Origin: CAISKJ01 sp046351555 | GTDB lineage: Bacteria; Myxococcota_A; Polyangia; Polyangiales; Ga0077539 | NCBI GenBank assembly: GCA_046351555.1 | Contig: JAXLYI010000010.1 | Location: 1-64,000 of the forward strand | DNA length: 64,000 nt | Direction of reading: 5' to 3' | Part shown: positions 36,006 to 44,773 of the stretch, in pieces | Layout of the letters: every line of letters begins with the position of its first letter | How positions within the stretch are numbered: the stretch's first letter is position 1 | Translations under genes and position numbers: made by a program | The notes under the pieces: generated by a model | Database searches by the model: none | The model's input: only the letters and a program-made list of their open reading frames with translations | Told to the model about the DNA's origin: nothing

Positions 36006-36332
36006 TCACGGCCTGCCGGCGGCGAAGATGTACGCGAAGAACAGCCCCGCGAGGTTGGTGCCCACCGCCACCACTGCGAGCGCCAGCGCGGCGAGGGGCG
36101 CGGCGCGTTGCCCTGCCGGCGCCGTCGCGAGCGCGGCAACGGCGGCGACGAGGGCCGCGAGGCACCCGGCGCCCGCGAGCACGGGGAGCACGTAGGTCAT
36201 CGCGTCGCGCGCCGCGCGGCCCGAGGCGCCCCGCGCGAAGAGCGGCGCCGCGGCGACCAACGCGGGCAGCACCACCGCCGCGAAGCCCGCCAGCCCCAGC
36301 GCGAAGACCGAACCCGAGGGGGAAGCGCCCAT
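36006..36332 (-). CDS. small three-to-four-helix membrane protein
   Basis: A 108-residue protein made almost wholly of hydrophobic helices: VFALGLAGFAAVVLPALVAAAP, YVLPVLAGAGCLAALVAAVAALA, LAALALAVVAVGTNLAGLFFAYIF. Short charged loops separate them. No known family. It is divergent from the gene at 36436. Confidence 0.6.
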   Translation of the reverse strand: MGASPSGSVFALGLAGFAAVVLPALVAAAPLFARGASGRAARDAMTYVLPVLAGAGCLAALVAAVAALATAPAGQRAAPLAALALAVVAVGTNLAGLFFAYIFAAGRP

Positions 36333-36435
36333 GGCCGTCTACCTACCGCGACCATACCGTGAAGCGCCACGGCGGAGGCGCGGGAGGGTGGCGGGGCCCT
36401 TGCGCTGCGCCGGCCTCGCGCCGACGTTGTCGGGG

Positions 36436-36765
36436 ATGCCGAAGGCCGCCCCCGCGCCGCTGGTGACGCCCGACGGCCGCTACCTCGTGGTGCGGGGTCG
36501 GCTCTGGCGGCGCGGCGACCCCTCGCTCGACGCGGCCGAGCGCGACCGGCTCGTCCACGCGCTGATGGACGCGCGGCGCGACGTCGGCCGGGCGAAGCGC
36601 GCGGGGGACGACGGGGCGCTGCGCGCGGCGAGGGGGCGCGTCCACGCGGCGAAGGTCGCGCTCGGCGAGCGGGGCCCGGTGTGGTGGCGCGACGGGGCCC
36701 CCGACCTCACGCGCCGCCTCGCGAAGAACACCCCCTACGCCGCGTGGTTCGCGTCGCGCGGGTGA
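36436..36765 (+). CDS. small conserved hypothetical protein
   Basis: A 109-residue basic protein starting MPKAAPAPLVTPDGRYLVVRG and continuing RLWRRGDPSLDAAERDRLVHALMDARRDV in type, then WWRDGAPDLTRRLAKNTPYAAWFA. I recognise this pattern (RLWR-NP-L-LV--LM-AR--V) from small uncharacterised proteins in proteobacteria, but no function is known to me. An upstream in-frame start would add 35 unlikely residues. Confidence 0.7.
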   Translation: MPKAAPAPLVTPDGRYLVVRGRLWRRGDPSLDAAERDRLVHALMDARRDVGRAKRAGDDGALRAARGRVHAAKVALGERGPVWWRDGAPDLTRRLAKNTPYAAWFASRG

Positions 36766-36951
36766 CGACCCCGGTGCCCTCCGGCGAGGGCGCTGACGCC
36801 CGCTCGACGACGCGTCGCAACCGGCCGTTGCGGAAACGCTCGGGATCACCCCGGGGCACCTCCGGGTTCTCCTCCACTGGGCGCGGGAACACGTCCGCAC
36901 CTGCGATTCCGCGCACGACCCCGTCGACCCTGTGATTGATTGAGCGCCGCC

Positions 36952-38067
36952 ATGTGGAACACCAACGCCTTCACGGCGCGCTTCGGGCTCCGGTGGCCCA
37001 TCGTCCAGGGGCCCTTCGGCGGCGGCAACTCGTCGGTCGCGCTCGTCGCGGCCGTCTCCAACGCGGGCGCGCTCGGGTCGCTCGGCGCGGTCAACCTCGC
37101 CCCTGAGGAGATCCGCGCGACCGCGGCCGCCATCCGCGCGGCGACCGACCGGACCTTCAACCTCAACCTCTGGGTCCCCATCGCGGGCCAGGACGACGTC
37201 ACTGTCGCGCCCGACGCCCTCGCGCGCAGCGTCGCCCGCGTCGCCGACGTCCTCCGCGCGCTCGGCCTCGACCCGCCGCCCGCGCCCGCCACCTTCGCCC
37301 ACCGCTACGAGGATCAGCTCGCCGCGCTGATGGACGTCGCGCCGCCGGTGGTGAGCTTCGTGATGGGCGCGCCCGACCCCGAGACCGTGCGCGACGCGGC
37401 GCGGCGGGGCATCCGCACGATCGGCACGGCCACGACGGTCGACGAAGCGGTCGCGCTGGAGGCCGTCGGCGTCGACGCCATCGTGGCCTCGGGGAGCGAC
37501 GCGGGGGGCCACCGCGGCTCGTTTCTTCGACCCGTGGAGGCGTCGCTCGTGGGGACGATGTCGCTCGTCCCGCAGGTGGCGCGCGCGGTGAGGGTGCCCG
37601 TCCTCGCCGCGGGCGGCATCGCCGACGGGCGCGGCATCGTCGCGTCCCTCGCGCTCGGCGCGCAGGGCGTCCAGGTGGGGTCGGCCTTCCTCGCGACGCC
37701 CGAGTCGGGCGCGCCCGAAGTGCACAAGCGCGTGCTGGGGACGGAAGAAGCCCGCTGGACGCGGCTCACCCGCGCCATCACCGGCCGCCACGCGCGCGGC
37801 GTCGAGAACCACCTCATGCGCACGCTCGAAGCGCACCTCGGCGACGTGCTCCCGTACCCCGCGCAGTCGTGGGTCACCGCCGCCCTCCGCCGCGCCGCGG
37901 GCGCGCAGAACCGCGCCGACCTCCTCGCCCTCTGGGCCGGGCAGAACGCCGCCTCCGCGCGCCCGATGCCCGCCGCCCGACTCGTGGAGACGCTCGTCGC
38001 CGAGACCGACGACGTCCTCCGCTCCGCCCCGCTCCGCCCGCACGGGGCGCGAGCGGATCACCCCTGA
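36952..38067 (+). CDS. nitronate monooxygenase (NPD family)
   Basis: A 371-residue FMN TIM-barrel enzyme of the nitronate monooxygenase/2-nitropropane dioxygenase family. Seen: RWPIVQGPFGGGNSS near the N-terminus, NLNLWVP, VSFVMGAPDPE, the FMN phosphate loop SGSDAGGHRG, VLAAGGIADGRG, and GAQGVQVGSAFLATPE. These are the standard cofactor and substrate loops. It oxidises alkyl nitronates and may protect against nitro compounds such as 3-nitropropionate. The ATG at 36952 is preferred over a TTG four codons earlier. The GST gene starts 23 bases after it, so they form a pair. Part of it recurs at 44.61 kb. Confidence 0.9.
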   Translation: MWNTNAFTARFGLRWPIVQGPFGGGNSSVALVAAVSNAGALGSLGAVNLAPEEIRATAAAIRAATDRTFNLNLWVPIAGQDDVTVAPDALARSVARVADVLRALGLDPPPAPATFAHRYEDQLAALMDVAPPVVSFVMGAPDPETVRDAARRGIRTIGTATTVDEAVALEAVGVDAIVASGSDAGGHRGSFLRPVEASLVGTMSLVPQVARAVRVPVLAAGGIADGRGIVASLALGAQGVQVGSAFLATPESGAPEVHKRVLGTEEARWTRLTRAITGRHARGVENHLMRTLEAHLGDVLPYPAQSWVTAALRRAAGAQNRADLLALWAGQNAASARPMPAARLVETLVAETDDVLRSAPLRPHGARADHP

Positions 38068-38090
38068 ACCCTGAGAGACACCGTCACCCC

Positions 38091-38708
38091 ATGCTCACGC
38101 TCTACTACTCCCCCGGCGCCTGCTCCCTCTCGCCCCACATCGTGCTGCGCGAGGCCGGGCTCGCGTTCGAACTCGACAAGGTCAGCTTCGGCACGAAGAA
38201 GACGTCCGACGGCGGCGACTTCCTCGCCGTCAACCCCAAGGGCTCGGTCCCCGTGCTCCGCCTCGACGACGGGCAGGTGCTCACCGAGGGCCCCGCGATC
38301 GTCCAGTACCTCGCCGACCAGAACCCCGCCGCGAAGCTCGCGCCGCCCGCGGGGACGATGGAGCGCTACCGCCTGCAGGAGTGGCTCAACTTCATCACCA
38401 GCGAGCTCCACAAGGGCTTCTCGCCGCTGTTCGCGAAGGACACCCCGGCCGACTACAAGCCCATCGTGAGCGAGCGCCTCCTCTCGCGGCTCGCGATCGT
38501 CGACCGCGCGCTCGAGGGGCGGAGCTTCCTGCTCGGCGAGCAGTTCACGGTGGCCGACGCGTACCTGTTCGTGGTCACCAACTGGCCGGCCTTCGTCGGC
38601 CTCGACATCTCGCGCTTCGCCCACCTGGCGGCCTTCCGCGCCCGCGTCGCCGAGCGGCCCGCCGTGCAGGCCGCGATGGCCGCCGAAGGGCTCAACAAGC
38701 GCGCGTAG
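38091..38708 (+). CDS. gst: glutathione S-transferase
   Basis: A 205-residue GST of bacterial (beta/GstA-like) type. The N-terminal thioredoxin fold has LTLYYSPGACSLSPHIVLREAG with the Ser/Cys of the beta class at the start, NPKGSVPVL with the cis-Pro, and ILTEGPAIVQYL-type VLTEGPAIVQYLAD for glutathione binding. The C-terminal helical domain has EWLNFITSELHKGFSPLF and LLGEQFTVADAYLFVV, with the N-capping box. Cytoplasmic detoxification enzyme, paired with the nitronate monooxygenase. Its last 24 codons recur in a truncated copy at 44.64-44.71 kb. Confidence 0.93.
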   Translation: MLTLYYSPGACSLSPHIVLREAGLAFELDKVSFGTKKTSDGGDFLAVNPKGSVPVLRLDDGQVLTEGPAIVQYLADQNPAAKLAPPAGTMERYRLQEWLNFITSELHKGFSPLFAKDTPADYKPIVSERLLSRLAIVDRALEGRSFLLGEQFTVADAYLFVVTNWPAFVGLDISRFAHLAAFRARVAERPAVQAAMAAEGLNKRA

Positions 38709-39123
38709 CGGCGCGAACTCCGCGCGACGGCGCGGGCCGCCGCTTCGAACAGCAGAACCTGCACGCGGGCCTCGCCGCCGGACGGCAGACCCTGCCATCC
38801 GCGCCAGAAACACTCCCGCGCGCAACGCGAAATTGCCCGCGATCGAGCGCGCCCGAGGCGTTGGCGTGCTTCGTGAGTTGAGCCCCGTCATGAAGACCAA
38901 GACCTCCGTCCGCGCTGGCCTCGACTCCGTCCGCAAGCAGGTGCGGGAGATCCTCTCCTAGTCCTCGTCCCCTGTCCGCGTGGAGCCCAGGCCCGTGCCG
39001 TAGCCGCGCGGCGGGACGCGAGCTCTCGTCGGAAGGTAACGAGGGATGCGATCATTGTCGCCGGCACCGCTCCGCGGAGCAGCCACGGTCGCACCCCTCC
39101 CCATCCCGTCGACGGACCTCACC
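38709..39123. other. intergenic region, 415 bases
   Basis: Between the GST and WD40 genes. Holds a short possible peptide frame at 38890-38961 and a stretch of lower GC (around 38820-38880). No convincing promoter for the WD40 gene was found. Confidence 0.4.
38890..38961 (+). CDS. possible short peptide
   Basis: An ATG opens a 23-residue frame with a Lys/Thr-rich start (MKTKTSVRAGLDSVRKQ, then VREILS). It would form a basic amphipathic helix and looks like the leader of a small peptide. There is no strong Shine-Dalgarno sequence and no modifying enzyme beside it. The Val-Arg-x-Gly pattern is faintly like the precursor peptide at 21427. It may be chance. Confidence 0.25.
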   Translation: MKTKTSVRAGLDSVRKQVREILS

Positions 39124-40728
39124 ATGACGCTCCCCCTGCCGCCCCACGCCCTCGCGCGCCACGGAGACCTCGCGTGGCGCACGCGGGGGTTGATCTTCGA
39201 CCTGTCGGTGTCCCCGTCGGGCCGCCGCGTCGCCGCGGCCTCGAAGGAGCGCCTCTTCGTGTGGGACGCCGACGACGGCGCGGTGATCGCGTCGCCCCTC
39301 GTCGGGGTCGTGCCGGCGATGGAGGTGCGCCGCGCCACGCTGCTCGACGACGACGCGGTGCTCATCTCCAGCGGGTTCAACACCGTCGACGTGTGGAGCC
39401 TGCGCGAGGGGCGCGCGCTGCGCTCGGTGCCCATCAGCAAGGGCGGGAGCTACGACTACCCCGTGAGCGCGTTCGGGGGCCGCGCGGCCACCGTCCAGTC
39501 CGACGGCGCGTGGCTGCTCTGGGACCTCGCCACCGGCGAGCGGATCGAAGCGCTCGCGGGGCTCGAGCCCTGGGGCCTGGCGCGGGCCGCGTTCTCGCCC
39601 GACGGCGCGCGGCTCGCGACCTCGCACGCCGCGGAGGTGGCGCTGTGGGACGTCGCGACGGGTCGCAAGCTCACCGCGCTCTCGCAAGCGGCGGGGGTGA
39701 CGCCGACGCTGGAGTTCTCCCGCGACGGGCGGCGCCTCCTCACCGCGACGGCCGACAACGGACTCGCGCTCTGGGACCTCGACGCCGACACCTGCACAAA
39801 CCTCCCGATCCGTGGGCTCTACCCGAAGGCGCGCTTCTCGCCCGACGGCGGCACCCTGGCGCTGCTTCGCTCGGACATCGAGCTGACGATGTGGAGCCTC
39901 GCCGAGGGGCGCCGCGTGGCGGTTCGCGCGATGGGCCCCTACGGCTGGATGGGCGGCCTCGCGTACCTCCCCGACGGTGCGCTGATGTTCGGCGTCGACG
40001 GCGGCGTGCAGCGCCTCGACGGCGCCACCGGCGAACGCCTCGGCGGCTTCGACCCGGCGGACCCGGCGGTGTCCTCCGTGGCGTTCGTCGACGGGGGGGA
40101 GCGGGTGCGGAGCGACGGGGCGAGGCGGCGCGAGGTCTGGTCGCTCGCCGACGGCGCCACCGTGACGAAGACGACGCGGCCGGCCGAAGCGGCGACCGCG
40201 GGCCTGCGCGCGTCGACCGACGACGGCGCGTTCACGCTGGAGACGGAGGGTGCGCGCGGGCAGTTGGGTGCGGGGCCGCTCTCGTTCCGTGCACGCGACG
40301 AGGCCGCGCCGCGCTGGCGCGTGACGACGAAGGGGATCTGCAACGCGCTGGCGGTCGCGGGCGACGGGTCGGCGGCGGCCTACGCGTACGGCGGCCGGGT
40401 CGCGGTGCTCGACGGCGCGACCGGCGAGGCGCGGGAGGGCGTCGTGCACAAGGTCGTGCTGACCGCCGTGGCGCTCTCCCCCGACGGCGCGTGGCTCGCG
40501 GTCGGCGACGAGCACGGGGCTGTGTCGGTCTACGTCCGCCCCGGGCGCAAGGCGAAGCTGGTGCTGACGGGGCACGTCGGGCCCGTCTCCGCGCTGGCGT
40601 TCCGCGCGGACGGGCGGCTGCTGGCCTCGGGGTCCGCCGACGGCACCACGGTGGTGTGGGAGGTCGCCGACGCGCTCGCGCCGCCGAAGCGCGCCGGGGC
40701 GCGAGCCCGCCGGCGCACGACGCGGTGA
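39124..40728 (+). CDS. WD40-repeat protein
   Basis: A 534-residue beta-propeller protein, predicted cytoplasmic. Repeats end in the W-D pattern: VAAASKERLFVWDADDG, ATVQSDGAWLLWDLATGE, LATSHAAEVALWDVATGR, LLTATADNGLALWDLDAD, LASGSADGTTVVWEV. The starts show FSPDG motifs (AAFSPDGARL, ARFSPDGGTL, VALSPDGAWL). About ten to twelve blades' worth of sequence implies two propellers. It ends in a basic tail (AGARARRRTTR). Likely a protein-interaction platform; no partner domain is fused. Confidence 0.85.
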   Translation: MTLPLPPHALARHGDLAWRTRGLIFDLSVSPSGRRVAAASKERLFVWDADDGAVIASPLVGVVPAMEVRRATLLDDDAVLISSGFNTVDVWSLREGRALRSVPISKGGSYDYPVSAFGGRAATVQSDGAWLLWDLATGERIEALAGLEPWGLARAAFSPDGARLATSHAAEVALWDVATGRKLTALSQAAGVTPTLEFSRDGRRLLTATADNGLALWDLDADTCTNLPIRGLYPKARFSPDGGTLALLRSDIELTMWSLAEGRRVAVRAMGPYGWMGGLAYLPDGALMFGVDGGVQRLDGATGERLGGFDPADPAVSSVAFVDGGERVRSDGARRREVWSLADGATVTKTTRPAEAATAGLRASTDDGAFTLETEGARGQLGAGPLSFRARDEAAPRWRVTTKGICNALAVAGDGSAAAYAYGGRVAVLDGATGEAREGVVHKVVLTAVALSPDGAWLAVGDEHGAVSVYVRPGRKAKLVLTGHVGPVSALAFRADGRLLASGSADGTTVVWEVADALAPPKRAGARARRRTTR

Positions 40729-40776
40729 CCCGCGGCGGCCGTGGCGACCCGCGCGATGCCCTCTCCCTCGGCGCGG

Positions 40777-41451
40777 TCAGCTCGGGTCGCGGTACGCGTC
40801 GCCCTTCGCCGACGCCCTCCGAGCATCGAAGGCTTCGAACGCGCGCAGCACGGCCTCGCCGAAGTCGAACTGCGGGTCGTCCGCGCGCTGCTCCCCCGGC
40901 GGCGCGCTCACGAACCACAGGCGCTCCTTGCCGGTGCTCGAGGACGTCACGTGGAACTCGCGCGCCGCGGTTCGAATCCCGTGCACCGTCATCACGCTCA
41001 CGTGCGTGCGGATGGCCTCGACGTCGCGGAAGTCCAGCAGCTCCGCGCGGCCCCGCTCGCCCGATCGCTCGACCTGCGCGCACCCGTGGGTGCCCACGAA
41101 GTACGCGAGCGCGGGCGTCTTCTTCAGGAGCGTGAGGCCGCCCAGCGCGGCGCCCAGCAGCGCCCCCCCGCCCAAGGCCCGCAGGAACGCGTCGGCCGAT
41201 TCCCGCCCCGAGTCCAGCTGGAGGATCCCGCCGACGACGAAGAACCCCACGAGCCCGACCACGAGGCCCGCCATCGCGCCCACCCAAACCCACGTTGTTC
41301 GCTGCCAGAGCGGCGGCCGCGCGGGGCCCGCCGGCCCGTTGTTCGTCCACGCCCCGAGCACGTCGCCGATCATCCCCGGCGGCTCGCTCACGAACACCAT
41401 GCCCTCGGGGATCGGGCCGCCGTTCAACAGACGCCAGCGCTGCTCGCTCAT
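40777..41451 (-). CDS. membrane protein, PH-like
   Basis: A 224-residue protein with two membrane helices (TTWVWVGAMAGLVVGLVGFFVV and LGGGALLGAALGGLTLL). A C-terminal soluble domain follows, with AYFVGTHGCAQVERSG, AELLDFRDVEAIRTHVSVMTVHGIR, FHVTSSST and ERLWFVSAP. The pattern (D-R-V after strands, EFHV) resembles bacterial PH-like domains. A longer start at 41496 is possible; the ATG at 41451 follows AGGGAG. Function unknown. Confidence 0.6.
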   Translation of the reverse strand: MSEQRWRLLNGGPIPEGMVFVSEPPGMIGDVLGAWTNNGPAGPARPPLWQRTTWVWVGAMAGLVVGLVGFFVVGGILQLDSGRESADAFLRALGGGALLGAALGGLTLLKKTPALAYFVGTHGCAQVERSGERGRAELLDFRDVEAIRTHVSVMTVHGIRTAAREFHVTSSSTGKERLWFVSAPPGEQRADDPQFDFGEAVLRAFEAFDARRASAKGDAYRDPS

Positions 41452-41607
41452 TCGCTCCCTGATCCCTCGGTCGCCCTCGAGCAGATAGGGCCCCAAACGT
41501 CACTACCTGTCAACACTTCCCCATGTCTGCCCGCTCCGATCACGCGGGAGAAGCGGCGTGTGCACTCGCCGGATGAAGCGCCGCGTCACGGTGGTGAGCG
41601 GGCGCGA

Positions 41608-43167
41608 TCAGGGGCCCGTCCAGAGATCGGTGAACGGCACCCCCGCGGGGCCGCCGCGGAAGACGCTGAACCCCCGGTCTAACATGACGCAGCTGTAGTC
41701 GATGGTGACGACGTCGTCGTAGCCGTCGCCGTCCTCGTCGAACACGTGCGCGAACACCAGCGGAGGCAGGCTGAGCGTCGTGGTCACGCCCGACGACGAT
41801 GCGACGACGCCGCAGTGGGCGCGCTGGTCCGCGTCGGGACCCCCTGGGTGAAGCCTGAAGACCGCGTGGCAGGCCCCGGCGGACAGCAGGCCGGTGATCA
41901 CGTCCTCGTAGCCGTCGGCGTTGACGTCGCCGTGACCGATCCAACTGGTGGCGAGATAGCAGTCACGGCGGACTCGGCGACGCTCTGCCCCGCCCACCAG
42001 GAGCTGGCCCTCCCCGGCCCCCATGCGCCAGCCCATGTACGCGTCGCCGTAGCCGTCTCCATTGACGTCTCCCACGCCGGCCACGTCGATCACCGCGCCC
42101 ACACTCATGCCGAGGGAGCCGTCGGCCCCCCCGAGGCGCTGTCGCGCACCGACCAATCCGTCGCGCCCTCCGAGGTGGAGGTAGACGTCGAAACTGTCGC
42201 CCGACAGCGAGAAGGTCCGCCGCTCAACGAGCAGGAGGTCGCCGTAGCCGTCGCCGTTGACGTCCCCGATCGGGTAGATCCCGTGCAACGCGAATGACTG
42301 CTCCTGCGGACGCGCGCCCGGCATCGTGTAGAGGAAGCCGGAGGCCCCCGCGAAGCGCTGGCGAACCGGCGGGGTCGTACCGCTCAACAGCAGGTCGAGG
42401 GTCCACGAGCGGCGGGGGAGGTCGGGCACCGCTCCTTCCACCACCTCTTCGACGCCGTCGCCGTTCACGTCGAGGAGCGCGTCGCGCCGGGCCATCGTCG
42501 TCTCCTGCGTGGGGATCGAGAGGTCGACGGCGAAGGCCCAGGCCGGCCCCGCGACCGTCGCGAAGCGCCCGCCGCGACGTGCCGTGAGCCGCCAGAAGTG
42601 AACGCCCTGGCTCAGCGCCACCGGCGGGCGGAAGCGCGCCCCGTCGACCTCCCAGGCGTGCTCGACGTGGTCGCAACGGGCTGAGGCGCAGACCTCCAGC
42701 CGTGCGCCGTCCGCTCCCGTAGGCAGCTCCCAACGAAACCATGGCCGCGCGTTGTGGAGCCGCAGGGCCGCGATGGGCGCCAGCGGTCGCGCGGCACGCT
42801 GATCGCACGGCCCCGGCGCGCACAGCCGCGTCCCGCAGCGATCGGAGCCCGCCTCGCAGGGAGCGTCCGCCGTGAGATCGGCATCCGCATCTGGGAGGAG
42901 GTCGGCATCGCGCTCGTCGCCGTCCCACCCCTCCGACACCTCTCCCTCATCGGAGTGATCGCCTGCCGCGCCATCGAAGACATCGGCATCGACGGCGACT
43001 TCCGCACCGCGCTTCGTGGCCTCCTCGGCGTCCCATGGAGCGTCTGTGAGCGCCACCAGAGCGTCCGCCCGGGGCGCGCTGCCGTCGACCGAGGCGGTGA
43101 GCTGCGCGCAGCCAGCAATGTGGAGGAGCGTCACCAGCATCAGCGGATTGAACCGACGCTCCTCCAT
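41608..43167 (-). CDS. FG-GAP/VCBS repeat lipoprotein
   Basis: A 519-residue lipoprotein (LVTLLHIAGC, Cys about 20) with an Asp/Ala-rich linker. A fibronectin-like module, ARPWFRWELPTGADGARLEVC, precedes an FG-GAP propeller with calcium loops DVNGDGVEEVV, DVNGDGYGDLLLV, DVNGDGYGDAYMG, DVNADGYEDVITG, DEDGDGYDDVV. Such integrin-like propellers are surface-exposed. It is a paralogue of the larger protein at 59991-62573, which shares the ARPWFRWELP module. A TAGCGT element lies 12 bases before the start. Confidence 0.8.
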   Translation of the reverse strand: MEERRFNPLMLVTLLHIAGCAQLTASVDGSAPRADALVALTDAPWDAEEATKRGAEVAVDADVFDGAAGDHSDEGEVSEGWDGDERDADLLPDADADLTADAPCEAGSDRCGTRLCAPGPCDQRAARPLAPIAALRLHNARPWFRWELPTGADGARLEVCASARCDHVEHAWEVDGARFRPPVALSQGVHFWRLTARRGGRFATVAGPAWAFAVDLSIPTQETTMARRDALLDVNGDGVEEVVEGAVPDLPRRSWTLDLLLSGTTPPVRQRFAGASGFLYTMPGARPQEQSFALHGIYPIGDVNGDGYGDLLLVERRTFSLSGDSFDVYLHLGGRDGLVGARQRLGGADGSLGMSVGAVIDVAGVGDVNGDGYGDAYMGWRMGAGEGQLLVGGAERRRVRRDCYLATSWIGHGDVNADGYEDVITGLLSAGACHAVFRLHPGGPDADQRAHCGVVASSSGVTTTLSLPPLVFAHVFDEDGDGYDDVVTIDYSCVMLDRGFSVFRGGPAGVPFTDLWTGP

Positions 43168-43179
43168 GGCGGCACGCTC

Positions 43180-43185
43180 ACGCTA
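43180..43185 (-). promoter_or_regulatory. -10 element for FG-GAP lipoprotein
   Basis: TAGCGT on the reverse strand, 12 bases before the ATG at 43167. Confidence 0.5.
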
Positions 43186-43345
43186 CCACGTCACCCACTA
43201 CGGCGGAGCGCCCGGTGCTCGCCGCGATGGACTTCACCACCTCGCTCGCGAAGGCGCTTCCGCACGGCGACGCCCCACACGCGGCGTGGCCGCATCGCCC
43301 CATCAATCCGCGTCTTCGGCCGCCTCACGGCCCCGCCGACGCGCT

Positions 43346-43584
43346 CCGGTACGCGCTCCCTCGCCGCCGGTACGCGCCGCGCACGCTCCGGTACGCGCCT
43401 CCTGCCGCTCCGGTACGCGATCTCCCCGCTCCGGTACGCCCTCACCCCCCTCCGGTACACCCTCGTCTCTCTCCGGTACGCACTTGCTCTCCTCCGGTAC
43501 GCGCCCTTCGCTCCGGTACGCCATCACTCGTCTCCGGTACGCGCTCGCGCCTCTCCGGTACGCCCTCGCGCGCTTCCGGTACGC
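43346..43584. repeat. 12 copies of CCGGTACGC at 21-bp spacing
   Basis: CCGGTACGC (often preceded by CT) begins at 43346, 43367, 43388, 43410, 43431, 43452, 43473, 43494, 43513, 43534, 43555 and 43576. Steps are 21 except one 22 and one 19; copy 6 has CAC for CGC. The ten to twelve bases between cores vary, mostly pyrimidine. The 19 and 22 steps break any reading frame, so this is not a coding repeat. Two helical turns per unit puts each core on the same face of the helix. Confidence 0.9.
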
Positions 43585-43693
43585 GCGCCGTGTCTCGCCG
43601 TCGCACACCGCGCGCGATTTCACCCGCGGCGCTCCGCCTCCGCGCTGGCGGTCGCGGCGCGCGGCTCGCTACGGTGCGCCCTGGAGGTTCCCG

Positions 43694-44605
43694 ATGACGA
43701 CCCGTTCCAACGCCGCGAAGACCGCCCCGAAGATCGCCCCCGCGAAGCGCGCCGCGCGCAAGCCCGCCCGCGCCACGAAGGTCGCCGCGCCCGCCGACCC
43801 CGCCCGCGCCCGCTGGGTCGCCGCCGCGATGCGCGTCGACGGCGACGCCAGCCCGCTCGTCGTCCCCTACGACGTCTTCCTCGGCGAGGCGCGCGAGGCC
43901 GCGGGCTTCGTGCGCAAGCGCTGGCGCCCCGAGGGCGAGCTGCCGGGCCTCGAACGCGTCCGCAACCGCCTGCCCGCCGCCACCGCCGACGAGATCGCCG
44001 AGCTCATCGACGCCGTCCAGCACGCGCAGACCGAGGCCACCCTCGCCGTCCCGCCGGAAGCTCCGGCCGACGTCGCGCGCGCGGGCGAGCTCGTCGAGCT
44101 CCTCGCGGGCGCGCTCGACTTCACCCTCGGCGACGGCGACCCCGACGGCGACGACGCGCGCCGCCTCGCGAAGGTGCGCGACGCCCACGCCGACGCGGGC
44201 TCCTCGCCCGCCGCGCTCGGCCAGGACCTCCGCAACCACGCCGCCCTCGCCGACGCGGTGCGGGCGCGCCTCGTCCACGACGACGCCGGCTTCGACGCCG
44301 GCTGCATCGACGAGGCGCTGGTGCTGGCCTCGCGGCTCACGCGCCCTTCGCTTGCGCCCGACCCCGCGGAATCCGCGGAAGACGCCGCGCCGCCGGCAGG
44401 GACGCTCTCGCTGCGCAACCGGCTCCTGCGCCTGCTGGTCGACCGCGTCGCCCTCGTGCGCCGCTGCGCGCGGCACGTCTTCGCCGCGCACCCCGACGTG
44501 CTCCAGGAGGCGACCAGCGCCTACGAGCGCGAGCGCCGCGCCCGCGCCCGCAAGGCCCGCGCGAACGACGACGCCCCGAAGCCCGACGACGCCCCGACGG
44601 GCTGA
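43694..44605 (+). CDS. hypothetical helical protein with basic N-terminus
   Basis: A 303-residue protein. The first 35 residues are Lys/Ala/Pro-rich (KTAPKIAPAKRAARKPARATK), like the tails of DNA-binding proteins. The rest is mainly helical, with AATADEIAELIDAVQHAQTEATLAV and LRNRLLRLLVDRVALVRRCARHVF; DGDPDGDDARRL might be a loop. The ATG has GGAGG six bases upstream. Its own upstream region is the 21-bp array, so the array may control it. No known family. Confidence 0.7.
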   Translation: MTTRSNAAKTAPKIAPAKRAARKPARATKVAAPADPARARWVAAAMRVDGDASPLVVPYDVFLGEAREAAGFVRKRWRPEGELPGLERVRNRLPAATADEIAELIDAVQHAQTEATLAVPPEAPADVARAGELVELLAGALDFTLGDGDPDGDDARRLAKVRDAHADAGSSPAALGQDLRNHAALADAVRARLVHDDAGFDAGCIDEALVLASRLTRPSLAPDPAESAEDAAPPAGTLSLRNRLLRLLVDRVALVRRCARHVFAAHPDVLQEATSAYERERRARARKARANDDAPKPDDAPTG

Positions 44606-44612
44606 CGCCGCC

Positions 44613-44713
44613 GTCGCGCCCGACGCCCTCGCGCGCAGCGTCGCCCGCGTCGCCGAGCGGCCCGCCGTGCAGGCCGCGATGGCCGCCGAAGGGCTCAACA
44701 AGCACGCGTAGCG
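44613..44713 (+). pseudogene. chimeric remnant of nitronate monooxygenase and GST genes
   Basis: 44613-44656 is identical to 37204-37247 (inside the nitronate monooxygenase gene). 44642-44713 matches 38639-38710 (end of the GST gene) with one mismatch. The two matches overlap by 15 bases (44642-44656), which is the junction. The reading frame VAPDALARSVARVAERPAVQ continues in frame to the stop. It looks like a duplicate that lost about 1.4 kb by recombination at a short shared sequence. Confidence 0.85.
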
Positions 44714-44757
44714 CAGCGGACCGCTCCACCGGGCTCCCGCGGTCGCGCGCCCCGGTG

Positions 44758-44763
44758 TAGCGT
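44758..44763 (+). promoter_or_regulatory. -10 element, probable leaderless start
   Basis: TAGCGT ten bases before the ATG at 44774. Confidence 0.5.
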
Positions 44764-44773
44764 GGGCCCCGCG

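Larger units (their letters stand above)
43168..43693. other. 526-base divergent intergenic region with repeat array
   Basis: Holds the -10 element of the lipoprotein gene at its left end and the 21-bp array at 43346-43584. It also holds a TACGGT near 43671 that may serve the gene at 43694. No coding frame is convincing. Confidence 0.6.

Noticed and set aside
43346..43584. The 21-bp array as a CRISPR array
   Set aside because: The repeat core is only 9-11 bases and spacers are 10-12 bases; no cas gene is present.
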